Source: Candidatus Bipolaricaulota bacterium
Lineage (GTDB): Bacteria; Bipolaricaulota; Bipolaricaulia; Bipolaricaulales; Bipolaricaulaceae
NCBI GenBank assembly: GCA_022838705.1
Contig: JALHJZ010000001.1
Coordinates: 701,006-765,005 of the forward strand
DNA length: 64,000 nt
Direction of reading: 5' to 3'
In this document: positions 40,879 through 48,439 of the stretch, in pieces
Position numbering within the stretch: the stretch's first letter is position 1
How the letters are laid out: the number at the start of each line of letters is the position of its first letter
Position numbers and translations under genes: made by a program
The notes under the pieces: model-generated
Seen by the model: only the letters and a program-made list of their open reading frames with translations
What the model was told of the DNA's origin: nothing
Databases searched by the model: none

Positions 40879-42015
40879 ATGGGTTCTGGGGGTACTGAGG
40901 TCCGGCGTGAGCCGGGCCTGGGGGCCTTCGAACGCTACCTGACCCTGTGGGTCCTTCTTTGTATTGGGGCTGGGATTCTCCTCGGGAAGGTCGCGCCGGA
41001 AGCGGCGCAGGCTCTTGATTCACTAGCGATCTACGTGGGAGGGGCGCCTGTAGTCTCGATCCCCATTGCGATCGCTTTGTTCTTCATGATGTATCCGATC
41101 ATGGTCAAGATCGACTTCGGCGAGGTGGTGCGGGCGGGGAAGAATGCCAAGCCGGTGCTCCTGACCCTGGTCGTGAACTGGGGGATCAAGCCGTTCACGA
41201 TGTTCGGGGTCGCCACTCTGTTCCTGGGGGTCCTGTTCCGTGGGCTCGTGCCGGGGGTGGAGATCGTGAAGGACGGAACCCAGGTCGAGCTCTTCCGATC
41301 CTACATCTCGGGAGCGATTCTCCTCGGAATCGCTCCCTGCACAGCGATGGTCCTCGTGTGGGGCTTCCTCGCGCGGGGGAACCCGGGTCACACCTTGGTC
41401 ATGGTGGCGATCAACTCGCTCACCATGCTTGTGCTGTACGGGCCTTTGGGGAAACTCCTTCTTGGGATCAATCAGATGCCCGTTCCCTGGCAGGCCCTTC
41501 TTCTCTCGATCGCAATCTATGTTGCGCTTCCGTTGGTCGCCGGATACGTCACCCGCCGGTGGGCTGTGAGGCGTAAGGGGGAGGCTTGGTTCCGCGAGCG
41601 GTTTGTCCCGTGGCTGACGCCGGTATCGCTGATCGCTCTCCTCCTGACGCTGGTTCTCCTGTTCACCTTCAAGGGAGAGACGATCGTGGAGAACCCGCTC
41701 ACCATTCTGTGGATCGCGATCCCGCTCTTCCTTCAGACGTGGCTTATCTTCGGGCTCACGTATGGGCTGGCCCGCCTGTTGCGGTTCCGCTATGCTGACG
41801 CCGCGCCATCGGCGATCATCGGGGCGTCGAATCATTTTGAGGTCGCAATTGCCACGGCAACGATGCTGTACGGTCTCTCGTCAGGGGCTGCTCTGGCGAC
41901 GGTGGTTGGGGTTTTGATCGAGGTCCCCGTGATGCTGATGCTGGTTCGGGTCTGCCTGCGGACCCAAGGGTGGTTCGAGAGCGGGGCGCGACAGGCCAAC
42001 GAGGTGGTGCAATGA
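40879..42015 (+). CDS. acr3: ACR3-family arsenite efflux permease
   Basis: Ten-helix membrane transporter of the bile-acid/arsenite (BART) superfamily, 378 residues. Typical ACR3 sequences are NWGIKPFTMFGVATLFLGVL, the conserved cysteine motif LGIAPCTAMVLVWGFLA, and IGASNHFEVAIATA near the end. It exports As(OH)3 or a related oxyanion by family. The ATG at 40879 follows GAGGGCGAGGG; the stop overlaps the next ATG (ATGA). No arsR or arsC is adjacent; thioredoxin-like proteins are instead. Confidence 0.93.
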   Translation: MGSGGTEVRREPGLGAFERYLTLWVLLCIGAGILLGKVAPEAAQALDSLAIYVGGAPVVSIPIAIALFFMMYPIMVKIDFGEVVRAGKNAKPVLLTLVVNWGIKPFTMFGVATLFLGVLFRGLVPGVEIVKDGTQVELFRSYISGAILLGIAPCTAMVLVWGFLARGNPGHTLVMVAINSLTMLVLYGPLGKLLLGINQMPVPWQALLLSIAIYVALPLVAGYVTRRWAVRRKGEAWFRERFVPWLTPVSLIALLLTLVLLFTFKGETIVENPLTILWIAIPLFLQTWLIFGLTYGLARLLRFRYADAAPSAIIGASNHFEVAIATATMLYGLSSGAALATVVGVLIEVPVMLMLVRVCLRTQGWFESGARQANEVVQ

Positions 42016-42476
42016 AGTGGCGTGATCTTGCTGTTCTTCTGGTGCTGGCGAGCTTCAGTGCGGCTGGGGCCCCGGTCGAGCTCCACTACTTCTGGTCCGC
42101 AACCTGCCCGGACTGTCAGGTGATGAAGGCGTTCCTGGGCGAGCTCTCCCAGGAGTACCCCGACCTCGCAATCGTTGAGCACGAGGTCACGTTCACCCCC
42201 GACAACTGGCGCCTCATGGCCACCCTCGCCCAGGCGTACGGCCTGAAGAAGGAGACCACGCCCACGGTGTTCGTGGGGGACCTGGCCGTGGCCGGGATCG
42301 GCCGGGCGGTGGAGCTGCAGATCCGGGAAGAGGTGGAGCGCTGCCTCGGGGCCGGCTGCCCTTCCCCCCTGACTCGCCTCCCCCAGAAGCTCCGCCCTGT
42401 GCTGAGCCCACTCGAGATCGCGGTGCTCCTGGCGGTGGGGGTGCTTTTGATCTGGCTCGTGGGCGGTGGAGGATGA
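42012..42476 (+). CDS. Membrane-anchored thioredoxin-like protein
   Basis: 154 residues. A signal peptide (LAVLLVLASFSAAGAP) is followed by a thioredoxin fold with active site CPDC in ELHYFWSATCPDCQVM and the cis-proline region ETTPTVFVGDLAV. A single C-terminal transmembrane helix follows (LEIAVLLAVGVLLIWLV). It is translationally coupled to acr3 through ATGA. It probably faces the periplasm and exchanges thiols with the DsbD-like protein encoded next. Confidence 0.85.
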   Translation: MKWRDLAVLLVLASFSAAGAPVELHYFWSATCPDCQVMKAFLGELSQEYPDLAIVEHEVTFTPDNWRLMATLAQAYGLKKETTPTVFVGDLAVAGIGRAVELQIREEVERCLGAGCPSPLTRLPQKLRPVLSPLEIAVLLAVGVLLIWLVGGGG

Positions 42477-42534
42477 ACGTGCTGGCTTCCCCGCGCGAAG
42501 CGCTGGGACCGGGGTTGCCCGTGAAGGAGGGCGG

Positions 42535-44034
42535 ATGCGCGCGGTAATGGACTGGAGACGATGGATTCTGGTGCTCGCTGTCTGGGGCCTCGTGGGGGGG
42601 GTGGGCCTCGCGGGCGGAGCGACTGAACTCCTGTTCTTCTACGACGAGAGCTGCACGCACTGTAAGCAGGTCGAGTCGTTCCTGACGGATCTCCAGCGGG
42701 CTGGCCTGGAGTTCACGATCGAACGCTACGAGATCCACACCCCAGAAGGATGGAACCTCCTCCTCCGGCTCCTCGGCGCCTACCACGCTGACATCGGTTC
42801 TGTCCCGATGGTGTTCGTGGGCGAGGTCGCGGTGGTGGGGAACACGTTTTACGGGCTTGGCCCTGAGCCGATCGTGTACACGGGAGCTGCTTACGACCTC
42901 GTGCTGGAGGAGGCGGTGCGGGCGGCCGTGGCTGCGACCGCTCCCTCCCCGCTCACCCTCCTTCCTCCGGTGGCGACGGAGGCGGTGGTCATCGTCCCCT
43001 CCGATCCTTGCTTGGACTCGGGTTGTGTCCTCCTCGACCTCCACCTGACCCAGCTTGGGGAGGCGTACCCCGCCCTCGGGATCCGCCGGCTGGCGGTCAC
43101 GGATCCGAATGCATCGTCCACGTTCGAGAAGCTCCTGCGGCTGTATGGGGTACGCGGGGATCCGCCCGCCCTGTTCGTGGGCGATGCGGCGGTGGTGGGG
43201 GGGAATGTGTACCTCCCGCGGCGCGATCCTGTTCCTCTGTCGAGCCCGGCCGGGGAGGCCGCGCTCCGCGAGGCGGTGGCGAAGGCGGTGGAGGCCAAGG
43301 CGGCCTCCCCCCTCGACCGGCTGCGGTTGCGGGAACAGCTCACCTTGGGAGCAGTGGTCGTCGGGGCAGCCCTTGACTCGATTAACCCCTGTGACTTCGC
43401 TGTTCTGGTCCTCCTCCTCGGGACCCTGCTCGTCGTGGGGAAGAGGGTCAAGGTGATCTGGGCCGGCCTCGCCTTCGCGGCGGGGATCTTCGTGGCCTAC
43501 TTCGCGATCGGGTTCGGCTTGTACGCTGTGCTCGGGATCACGGTCGGGTCGCGGGCGTTTCGCGTGCCGTTCATCCTCGCCGTGTCCTCGCTCGCCATCC
43601 TCGTCGGCCTGTGGGAGATGAAGGACCTCCTCTGGTACGGGAAGTGGTTCTCGATCGAGGTCCCCGAGAGGTGGAAGCCGTCGGTGAAGAGGATCACGGC
43701 GTCGGTGGTCTCGGTCCCCGGCGCGTTCGTGATCGGGCTCATGGACTCCCTGTTCCTCGCCCCGTGCACGTCGGGCCCCTACATCGTGATCCTCACCCTC
43801 CTCTCCCAGACCACGACCCGGGTCCAAGGGGCGCTGTGGCTCCTCCTCTATAACTTCATCTTCATCCTCCCCATGATCGCGATCACGCTCATGGTCCACT
43901 TTGGGTTCACCACCACCGCCCGGGCGGAGCGGTGGCGGACGGCGAAACTGGGGACGCTCCACTTCGCGGCGGGGCTGGTGATGGTCCTCCTCGGGGTCGG
44001 GATGATCGTTGGGGTCCTCCTGGGCTACCTGTAG
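42535..44034 (+). CDS. Thioredoxin-thioredoxin-CcdA/DsbD-like fusion
   Basis: 499 residues with a signal peptide (WILVLAVWGLVGGVGLAGG). The first thioredoxin-like domain has CTHC (FYDESCTHCKQVE). The second has a spaced SDPCLDSGC and VGDAAVVGGNVY. A six-helix CcdA/DsbD transmembrane domain follows, with its two cysteine motifs SINPCDFAVL and APCTSGPYIV. It is likely to carry electrons across the membrane to periplasmic thiols. The start at ATG 42535 has AAGGAGG upstream. Three redox-active proteins next to ACR3 form an unusual set. Confidence 0.88.
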   Translation: MRAVMDWRRWILVLAVWGLVGGVGLAGGATELLFFYDESCTHCKQVESFLTDLQRAGLEFTIERYEIHTPEGWNLLLRLLGAYHADIGSVPMVFVGEVAVVGNTFYGLGPEPIVYTGAAYDLVLEEAVRAAVAATAPSPLTLLPPVATEAVVIVPSDPCLDSGCVLLDLHLTQLGEAYPALGIRRLAVTDPNASSTFEKLLRLYGVRGDPPALFVGDAAVVGGNVYLPRRDPVPLSSPAGEAALREAVAKAVEAKAASPLDRLRLREQLTLGAVVVGAALDSINPCDFAVLVLLLGTLLVVGKRVKVIWAGLAFAAGIFVAYFAIGFGLYAVLGITVGSRAFRVPFILAVSSLAILVGLWEMKDLLWYGKWFSIEVPERWKPSVKRITASVVSVPGAFVIGLMDSLFLAPCTSGPYIVILTLLSQTTTRVQGALWLLLYNFIFILPMIAITLMVHFGFTTTARAERWRTAKLGTLHFAAGLVMVLLGVGMIVGVLLGYL

Positions 44035-44040
44035 AATTCG

Positions 44041-45321
44041 TCAGCGATTGCGGTGGAGCTCCCACAGGGTGGCGAGGGCGGGCTGGAAGCGATGGGCGAA
44101 CGCGTCCGCGCTCGTCGGCTCGGGCGTGTTGGGGACGGTTTCGTACGGAACCCGGATCCCCCCGAGCGGGAGGTACCCCTGGCCGTGGGGGACGAGGGTG
44201 GCCCAGTCGTCGCGGGCGTAGGTGCGCTCCATCTCCTCGCGCGGGACGGAGTGGGTGAGGATCCCCGCCCGGCGGTCGCGATCGTAGCGGGCGATGTTCC
44301 GACGCCACGATTCCGCGAACGTGACGTCGAGGTAGAGGAGCGCCGCCTTCTGTAGGAACGTCGGCGACCACAGATGGAGGGCATCCCGATACGCGGTCGG
44401 TCCACCGCGGGCGAACTCGACGATCACCGTCTCCCCAGGGGCGACGGGATGGCGGGCCAGTTCTTCCTGGAGCTTTAGGATGAGGAACGGCCACACCCCG
44501 TCATCGACCACCGCGTAGTTCTCCCCGGCCCGGCGGGAATGAAGCCGGCCCCGCCCGGCCTTCTCCCAGAGGTCATCCGCCACGAACAGCTCCCACAGGA
44601 GGGGGAAGTCGTCCGCCACCCGCAGCCGGCCGAGGTGGTAGACGGCCGCCCGCTCGTCCGGGGATAGGTGACGGAGGAACTGGATCAGCTCGGACTTCCC
44701 CGCCGCAGGTCGGCCGAGGAGGAACAGGTACGGGAGGACCTCTGCCGGGGTCTGCCCGCGGTAGGTGAGCCCGGCGGCGGAAGCGACGTCCTCGAGGACT
44801 TCACCCGGAGGGCGGTCGGCCTCGACGAGCCAGAGATCGCTCCCCTGCCTCGCGTGCCAAGCGTCGAGCCAGGGGAGCATCCTCGTCAGGATCTCCTCCG
44901 ACACGGCGTAACGGGGATCGGCCCGAGCCCCCTGGCGGGCGCGGGACACGGCGATGGGGGCGACGAGCCGCAGGAACCGGTTCGGCCAAACGATGTTCGG
45001 TTCCCGCTCCCGGAACTGGGCGAGGAACGCGGTATCGCCCATCGCGGCGGCGTAGGCAGCGTGGACGGCGAGGTGCGACTCCTCGATCACGGTCCTCCCG
45101 GCGGAGAGCGCGTCGCGGATCGCGCGCTCACGCTCGGGGAGGTGAGCCCAGATCGCCTCGCTCAGTCGGGCCCTCTTGCGGAAGAGATCGATCCCCTCTT
45201 GCTCGGCGGCCTCCTTGACCAGCTCGGGGAGGACCACCACCTGATCGGGGTAGTACAAGCGAAGAATGGACAGGACCTCGCTCTTTCCCAGCGCGGGCAG
45301 ACCTTCGACTGAGATGTGCAT
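44041..45321 (-). CDS. Tandem P-loop kinase-like protein
   Basis: 426 residues, with no family recognised for certain. It carries two P-loops: near the start, VEGLPALGKSEVLSIL, followed by deoxynucleoside-kinase-like ERAIRDALSAGRTVIEESHLA; and near residue 230, LLGRPAAGKSELIQFL. The halves look like two nucleoside- or nucleotide-kinase folds, the second more diverged. No transmembrane segment is seen. The ATG at 45321 lies only 8 bases after the 3' end of tRNA-Val on the same strand, with no Shine-Dalgarno sequence, so tRNA processing would create a nearly leaderless mRNA. It converges on the DsbD-like gene, 6 bases apart. Confidence 0.75.
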   Translation of the reverse strand: MHISVEGLPALGKSEVLSILRLYYPDQVVVLPELVKEAAEQEGIDLFRKRARLSEAIWAHLPERERAIRDALSAGRTVIEESHLAVHAAYAAAMGDTAFLAQFREREPNIVWPNRFLRLVAPIAVSRARQGARADPRYAVSEEILTRMLPWLDAWHARQGSDLWLVEADRPPGEVLEDVASAAGLTYRGQTPAEVLPYLFLLGRPAAGKSELIQFLRHLSPDERAAVYHLGRLRVADDFPLLWELFVADDLWEKAGRGRLHSRRAGENYAVVDDGVWPFLILKLQEELARHPVAPGETVIVEFARGGPTAYRDALHLWSPTFLQKAALLYLDVTFAESWRRNIARYDRDRRAGILTHSVPREEMERTYARDDWATLVPHGQGYLPLGGIRVPYETVPNTPEPTSADAFAHRFQPALATLWELHRNR

Positions 45322-45329
45322 GGGGGAAC

Positions 45330-45402
45330 TGGGCGGAGGAGGACTTGAACCCCCGACTTCTCCCCCGTGAAGGGAGCGCTCTACCAACTGAGCTATCCGC
45401 CC
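45330..45402 (-). tRNA. tRNA-Val (CAC anticodon)
   Basis: Acceptor GGGCGGA pairs with TCCGCCC, with discriminator A. The anticodon stem-loop is CTCCC-TTCACGG-GGGAG (anticodon CAC) and the T-loop is TTCAAGT. No CCA is encoded. It is immediately followed by the tandem P-loop gene. Confidence 0.95.
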
Positions 45403-45447
45403 TGCGTGGCGATGGTAGCCGGCCCGTTTTGCGCGCGCAAGCTGGGA

Positions 45448-46668
45448 CTAGATCTCGCCGTTGTCCTCGATCATCGCGATCAAGGACTCCCCTTCCCGGC
45501 GCCGGGTGATCTCGACCAGCCCCAACTTGGTGATCCCGATGAGGTCCGCCGGCACGCGGTCCTTTTTCAGCTCAGCCTCGAGGCGGGCGATCACCTTCTG
45601 CTCATCGGCTTCGCTCTCCATGTCCACCAGGTCCACGATGATGATCCCCGAGATCTTCCGCAGCCGGAGGATGCGCGGGATCTCCTTCGCTGCCTCGAGG
45701 TTGGTGCTGAGGATCGCCGAGTCCTGCGTGCGGTGCCGGGTGTCGGAGCCCGTGTTGACATCGATTGCGGTGAGGGCCTCCGTCTCGTCCACCACGAGGA
45801 ACCCGCCCGCCTGGAGGGGGATCTTGCGCTGCAGGGCCTCGCGCAGCCGGCGCTCGATGTCGTAGCGCACGAACAAGGGGACCTGCCCCCGGTATAGCCG
45901 GACGCGGCGGCGGAGGTGGGGAAGGCGCAGTTCGTCGAGGAACTCCTGGATTCTCTTCTGCTCTATAGCGTCGTCCACGATGACGGAGTTCACGGTCTCG
46001 AGAAAGCGGTCGCGGACGAGGGTCCGCACGAGGTCGAGGGGTTCGTGGAGGAGCTGCGGGGGGGTAGCCTCCGCGGCTGCCCGCTCGATCCCGCCCCAGA
46101 GCTCCTGGAGGCGGCGGAAGTCAACGGCGAGCTCCTCCTCGTCTGCGTGGAACGCGGCGGTGCGGGCGATGAGGCCCTGCCCCTCGCCCTTGAGCTCGTG
46201 CGCAATCCGGCGGAGGCGCTTCGCATCCTCGGGGTCCCCCACCCGCCGGGAAATTCCGACCCGATCCTCGGTTGGCAGGAACACCCAGTACCGCCCGGGG
46301 AGGCTGATCTTCGTCGTCCCCTGGGGGTTCTTCTTCCCCATCCCTTCCCGCCGCACCTGGATCAGCACGGTATCCCCTGGGCGGAGCACTTTCTGGATGG
46401 GCACGTTCTCCTTCCACGGCTCGAACCCCTTGGCGACGAGGAGGGCATCGCTGATCTCGTGCTCGGAGAGGAAAAGGGCTTTCCTCTCCCCAACGTTCAC
46501 GAAGGCGGCCCCCATCCCGGGGAGGACTGTCTCCACCTTCCCCTGGTAGATGTTGCCCACCAGGGCCCGACGCGCCGGAGCATCGAAGTGGACCTCGACG
46601 AGCTCGCCGTCCTCAACGATCGCCACCCGCCTCCGGGGTCCGGAGGGCATTCGCTCGACCGTGATCAG
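45448..46668 (-). CDS. rng: Ribonuclease G/E family endoribonuclease
   Basis: Endonuclease for rRNA processing and mRNA decay, about 400 residues, the short RNase G type. It has an S1 domain (VGNIYQGKVETVLPGMGAAFVNVG) and the catalytic DNase-I-like core with TAIDVNTGS and IIIVDLVDM, the Mg-binding aspartates. The conserved N-terminus ILITVERM lacks any ATG/GTG/TTG. The first ordinary start is ATG 46650, inside the conserved segment; CTG 46668 with AAGG upstream would restore it, so I mark that start with low certainty. It follows rplT. Confidence 0.88.
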   Translation of the reverse strand: MITVERMPSGPRRRVAIVEDGELVEVHFDAPARRALVGNIYQGKVETVLPGMGAAFVNVGERKALFLSEHEISDALLVAKGFEPWKENVPIQKVLRPGDTVLIQVRREGMGKKNPQGTTKISLPGRYWVFLPTEDRVGISRRVGDPEDAKRLRRIAHELKGEGQGLIARTAAFHADEEELAVDFRRLQELWGGIERAAAEATPPQLLHEPLDLVRTLVRDRFLETVNSVIVDDAIEQKRIQEFLDELRLPHLRRRVRLYRGQVPLFVRYDIERRLREALQRKIPLQAGGFLVVDETEALTAIDVNTGSDTRHRTQDSAILSTNLEAAKEIPRILRLRKISGIIIVDLVDMESEADEQKVIARLEAELKKDRVPADLIGITKLGLVEITRRREGESLIAMIEDNGEI

Positions 46669-46727
46669 GATGTGATTGCCCTTGAGCGTACGATCTCCAC
46701 CGTCAGCGCGGCGCGGGCCCGGGGGCC

Positions 46728-47084
46728 TTAGGCACGCCGCATCTCCCGGGCGACGGTCACCACCTGGGAAAATGCCTGCGGATCGCGCTGAGCGATGTCG
46801 GCGAGCATCTTCCGGTTCAGCCCCACGCCGGCCTTGTGCAGGCTCCCCATGAACGCGGAGTAGGAGAGCCCGTGGCCCTTCGCTGCCGCTCCGATCCGGA
46901 CCATCCACAGCCTGCGCATCGTCCGCTTCTCCAGTTTGCGCGACACGTACATGTGCCGCTGCGCCTTGAACACGGACTGCTTGGCGATCCGGTAGCAGGA
47001 GCGCCGCTTCCCCTGGAACCCCTTGGTCCGCTGGAGGACCTTCCGCCGCCGCCGGCCGTGTTTCACCCCTCCTGGAACTCGCAT
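46728..47084 (-). CDS. rplT: 50S ribosomal protein L20
   Basis: Early-assembly large-subunit protein, 118 residues. It has the basic N-terminal tail (GVKHGRRRRKVLQRTKGFQG) and the conserved RRLWMVRIGAAAKGHGLSYS. Part of the infC-rpmI-rplT operon. L20 represses this operon in other bacteria by binding mRNA; no such structure was resolved here. Confidence 0.97.
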   Translation of the reverse strand: MRVPGGVKHGRRRRKVLQRTKGFQGKRRSCYRIAKQSVFKAQRHMYVSRKLEKRTMRRLWMVRIGAAAKGHGLSYSAFMGSLHKAGVGLNRKMLADIAQRDPQAFSQVVTVAREMRRA

Positions 47085-47097
47085 TGTCCTTCCTCCT

Positions 47098-47289
47098 CTA
47101 GATATTCAGGATCCGCCGCAACCGCTTGCGGTCGGCACCGCGCACCTCGACGGGTCGCCCTGCTTCGCGGCGGTACTGGGGTCGCATCTTCGACAGCTTG
47201 TGCTTGCGGTTGGCGTGCTGGTGGAAGATCCTCCCCGTCCCCGAGACCTTAAATCTCTTCGCTGACGCTCTGTGCGTTTTTGTCTTCAA
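47098..47289 (-). CDS. rpmI: 50S ribosomal protein L35
   Basis: 63 residues starting MKTKTHRASAKRFKVSGTGR, the standard L35 opening. The start codon is TTG at 47289 with GGAGGG just upstream, both inside infC. The gene overlaps the infC 3' end by 41 bases in another frame, which would couple L35 synthesis to IF-3 translation. Confidence 0.93.
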   Translation of the reverse strand: MKTKTHRASAKRFKVSGTGRIFHQHANRKHKLSKMRPQYRREAGRPVEVRGADRKRLRRILNI

Positions 47290-47797
47290 CGCGCCCTCCT
47301 TTGGCGGGAACGAGCAGCATCTGCAGCGTCCTTCCCTTGCTCGTCATATCTTGATCCACCTTCGCCATGTCCTTCGTCGCCGCCGCCACCCGGGCCAGGA
47401 TTTCCTGCCCCTTGCTGAGATGGATGATCTGCCGGCCCTTGAAGAACACCGACACGCGCACCATGTGGCCATCACTGAGGAACTCGCGGATCCGCGCGAG
47501 CTTCGTCTGGAAATCGTGTTCCCCAGTCTGGATCGTGAACTTCACCTCTTTGAGGCGGGTGGCCTTCTGCTGTTTCTTCTCCCGCTTCTCCAGTTGGTAC
47601 CGGTACTTCCCGTAGTCCACGATCTTGCACACCACCGGGTTCGCCTCGGGAGCCACCTCCACAAGATCGAGCCCCTTCTCACGCGCCATGGCCAGCGCCC
47701 GGTCCACAGGGAGCACGCCCAGGCTGCGTCCTTCGGGGCCGATCAGGAGAACCTCTCTCGCTCGGATCTGCTCGTTTACTCGGAACTCCCGTCGAAT
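47249..47797 (-). CDS. infC: Translation initiation factor IF-3 (AUU start)
   Basis: IF-3 proofreads start codons and keeps the subunits apart; 182 residues. The N-terminal domain starts RREFRVNEQIRAREVLLIGP and continues through LDLVEVAPEANPVVCKIVDYGKY; the C-terminal domain contains KEVKFTIQTGEHDF. No ATG, GTG or TTG lies between the in-frame upstream stop and the conserved N-terminus. ATT at 47797, with GAGGAGG 5 bases upstream, must be the start. AUU starts are known for infC in E. coli, where they allow self-repression. Confidence 0.96.
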   Translation of the reverse strand: MRREFRVNEQIRAREVLLIGPEGRSLGVLPVDRALAMAREKGLDLVEVAPEANPVVCKIVDYGKYRYQLEKREKKQQKATRLKEVKFTIQTGEHDFQTKLARIREFLSDGHMVRVSVFFKGRQIIHLSKGQEILARVAAATKDMAKVDQDMTSKGRTLQMLLVPAKGGRVEDKNAQSVSEEI

Positions 47798-47818
47798 GGG
47801 TTCCTCCTCATAGCATGT

Positions 47819-47847
47819 ATTCTAGCCGCCCGGGCGGGGGGTGGCCA
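47819..47847 (-). promoter_or_regulatory. Probable promoter of infC-rpmI-rplT
   Basis: On the minus strand, TGGCCA (47847-47842), a 17-base spacer and TAGAAT (47824-47819). It overlaps the 3' end of nadD. Initiation near 47812 gives a short leader carrying the GAGGAGG site. Confidence 0.55.
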
Positions 47848-48439
47848 CGCCGTACAAACCATGGGCGCGGATCCACTGGTCCACCGCAGGGGGGACGAGG
47901 CCCTCCGTGGGGAGGCCGCACCGGTAGCGGCGACGGATCTCGGATGAGGACATCGAGATGAGGGGCATCTCCAGGAAGTGGATCTCGGCACGGTCGAACG
48001 GAGGCCGGTGGAAGACGGTCGGAGGCGTCCCCGGCCGGGGGGCAACGATGAACGGGCAGCTTGCCAGGAGCCGCGGCCAGTCGTGCCAGGTCTCGATCCG
48101 GGCGAAGATGTCCGCCCCCACGATGTAGGCCACGCCCTCGGGGTGGAGCTCCTTCATCGCCGCCACCGTGTCCACCGTGTAGCAGGGACCGGGGCGGTCC
48201 ACCTCGATCCGGGACACGGAGAACTGGGGGTGCCCCTCCACGGCGAGGCGGACCATTGTGTACCGGGCCTCGGCGGGTGTCCCCTCATCCACCGCGCGGT
48301 GGGGAGGGTGGCCGGTGGGGATGAACACGACCTTTCGCAGCCCGAACTGGCGCCAGGCTTCCTCGGCCACGCGCAGGTGGCCGATGTGGATCGGGTTGAA
48401 CGTGCCGCCGAACAACCCTGTCCTACCCTGTAAGCTCAA
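47822..48439 (-). CDS. nadD: Nicotinate-nucleotide adenylyltransferase
   Basis: Joins nicotinate mononucleotide to ATP in NAD synthesis, about 205 residues. It has the nucleotidyltransferase motif GLFGGTFNPIHIGHLR, the FIPTGHPPH substrate loop and the C-terminal ISMSSSEIRRRYR. The best start is TTG 48439, with GGAGG 8 bases upstream inside the obg 3' end; a second TTG just before FGGTF is possible. It overlaps obg by 17 bases. Confidence 0.92.
   Translation of the reverse strand: MSLQGRTGLFGGTFNPIHIGHLRVAEEAWRQFGLRKVVFIPTGHPPHRAVDEGTPAEARYTMVRLAVEGHPQFSVSRIEVDRPGPCYTVDTVAAMKELHPEGVAYIVGADIFARIETWHDWPRLLASCPFIVAPRPGTPPTVFHRPPFDRAEIHFLEMPLISMSSSEIRRRYRCGLPTEGLVPPAVDQWIRAHGLYGVATPRPGG

Noticed and set aside
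38891..41023. 710-codon minus-strand frame opposite the lipid kinase, DUF1573 and acr3 genes
   Set aside because: It spans three unrelated plus-strand genes and intergenic DNA and has no recognisable domain.
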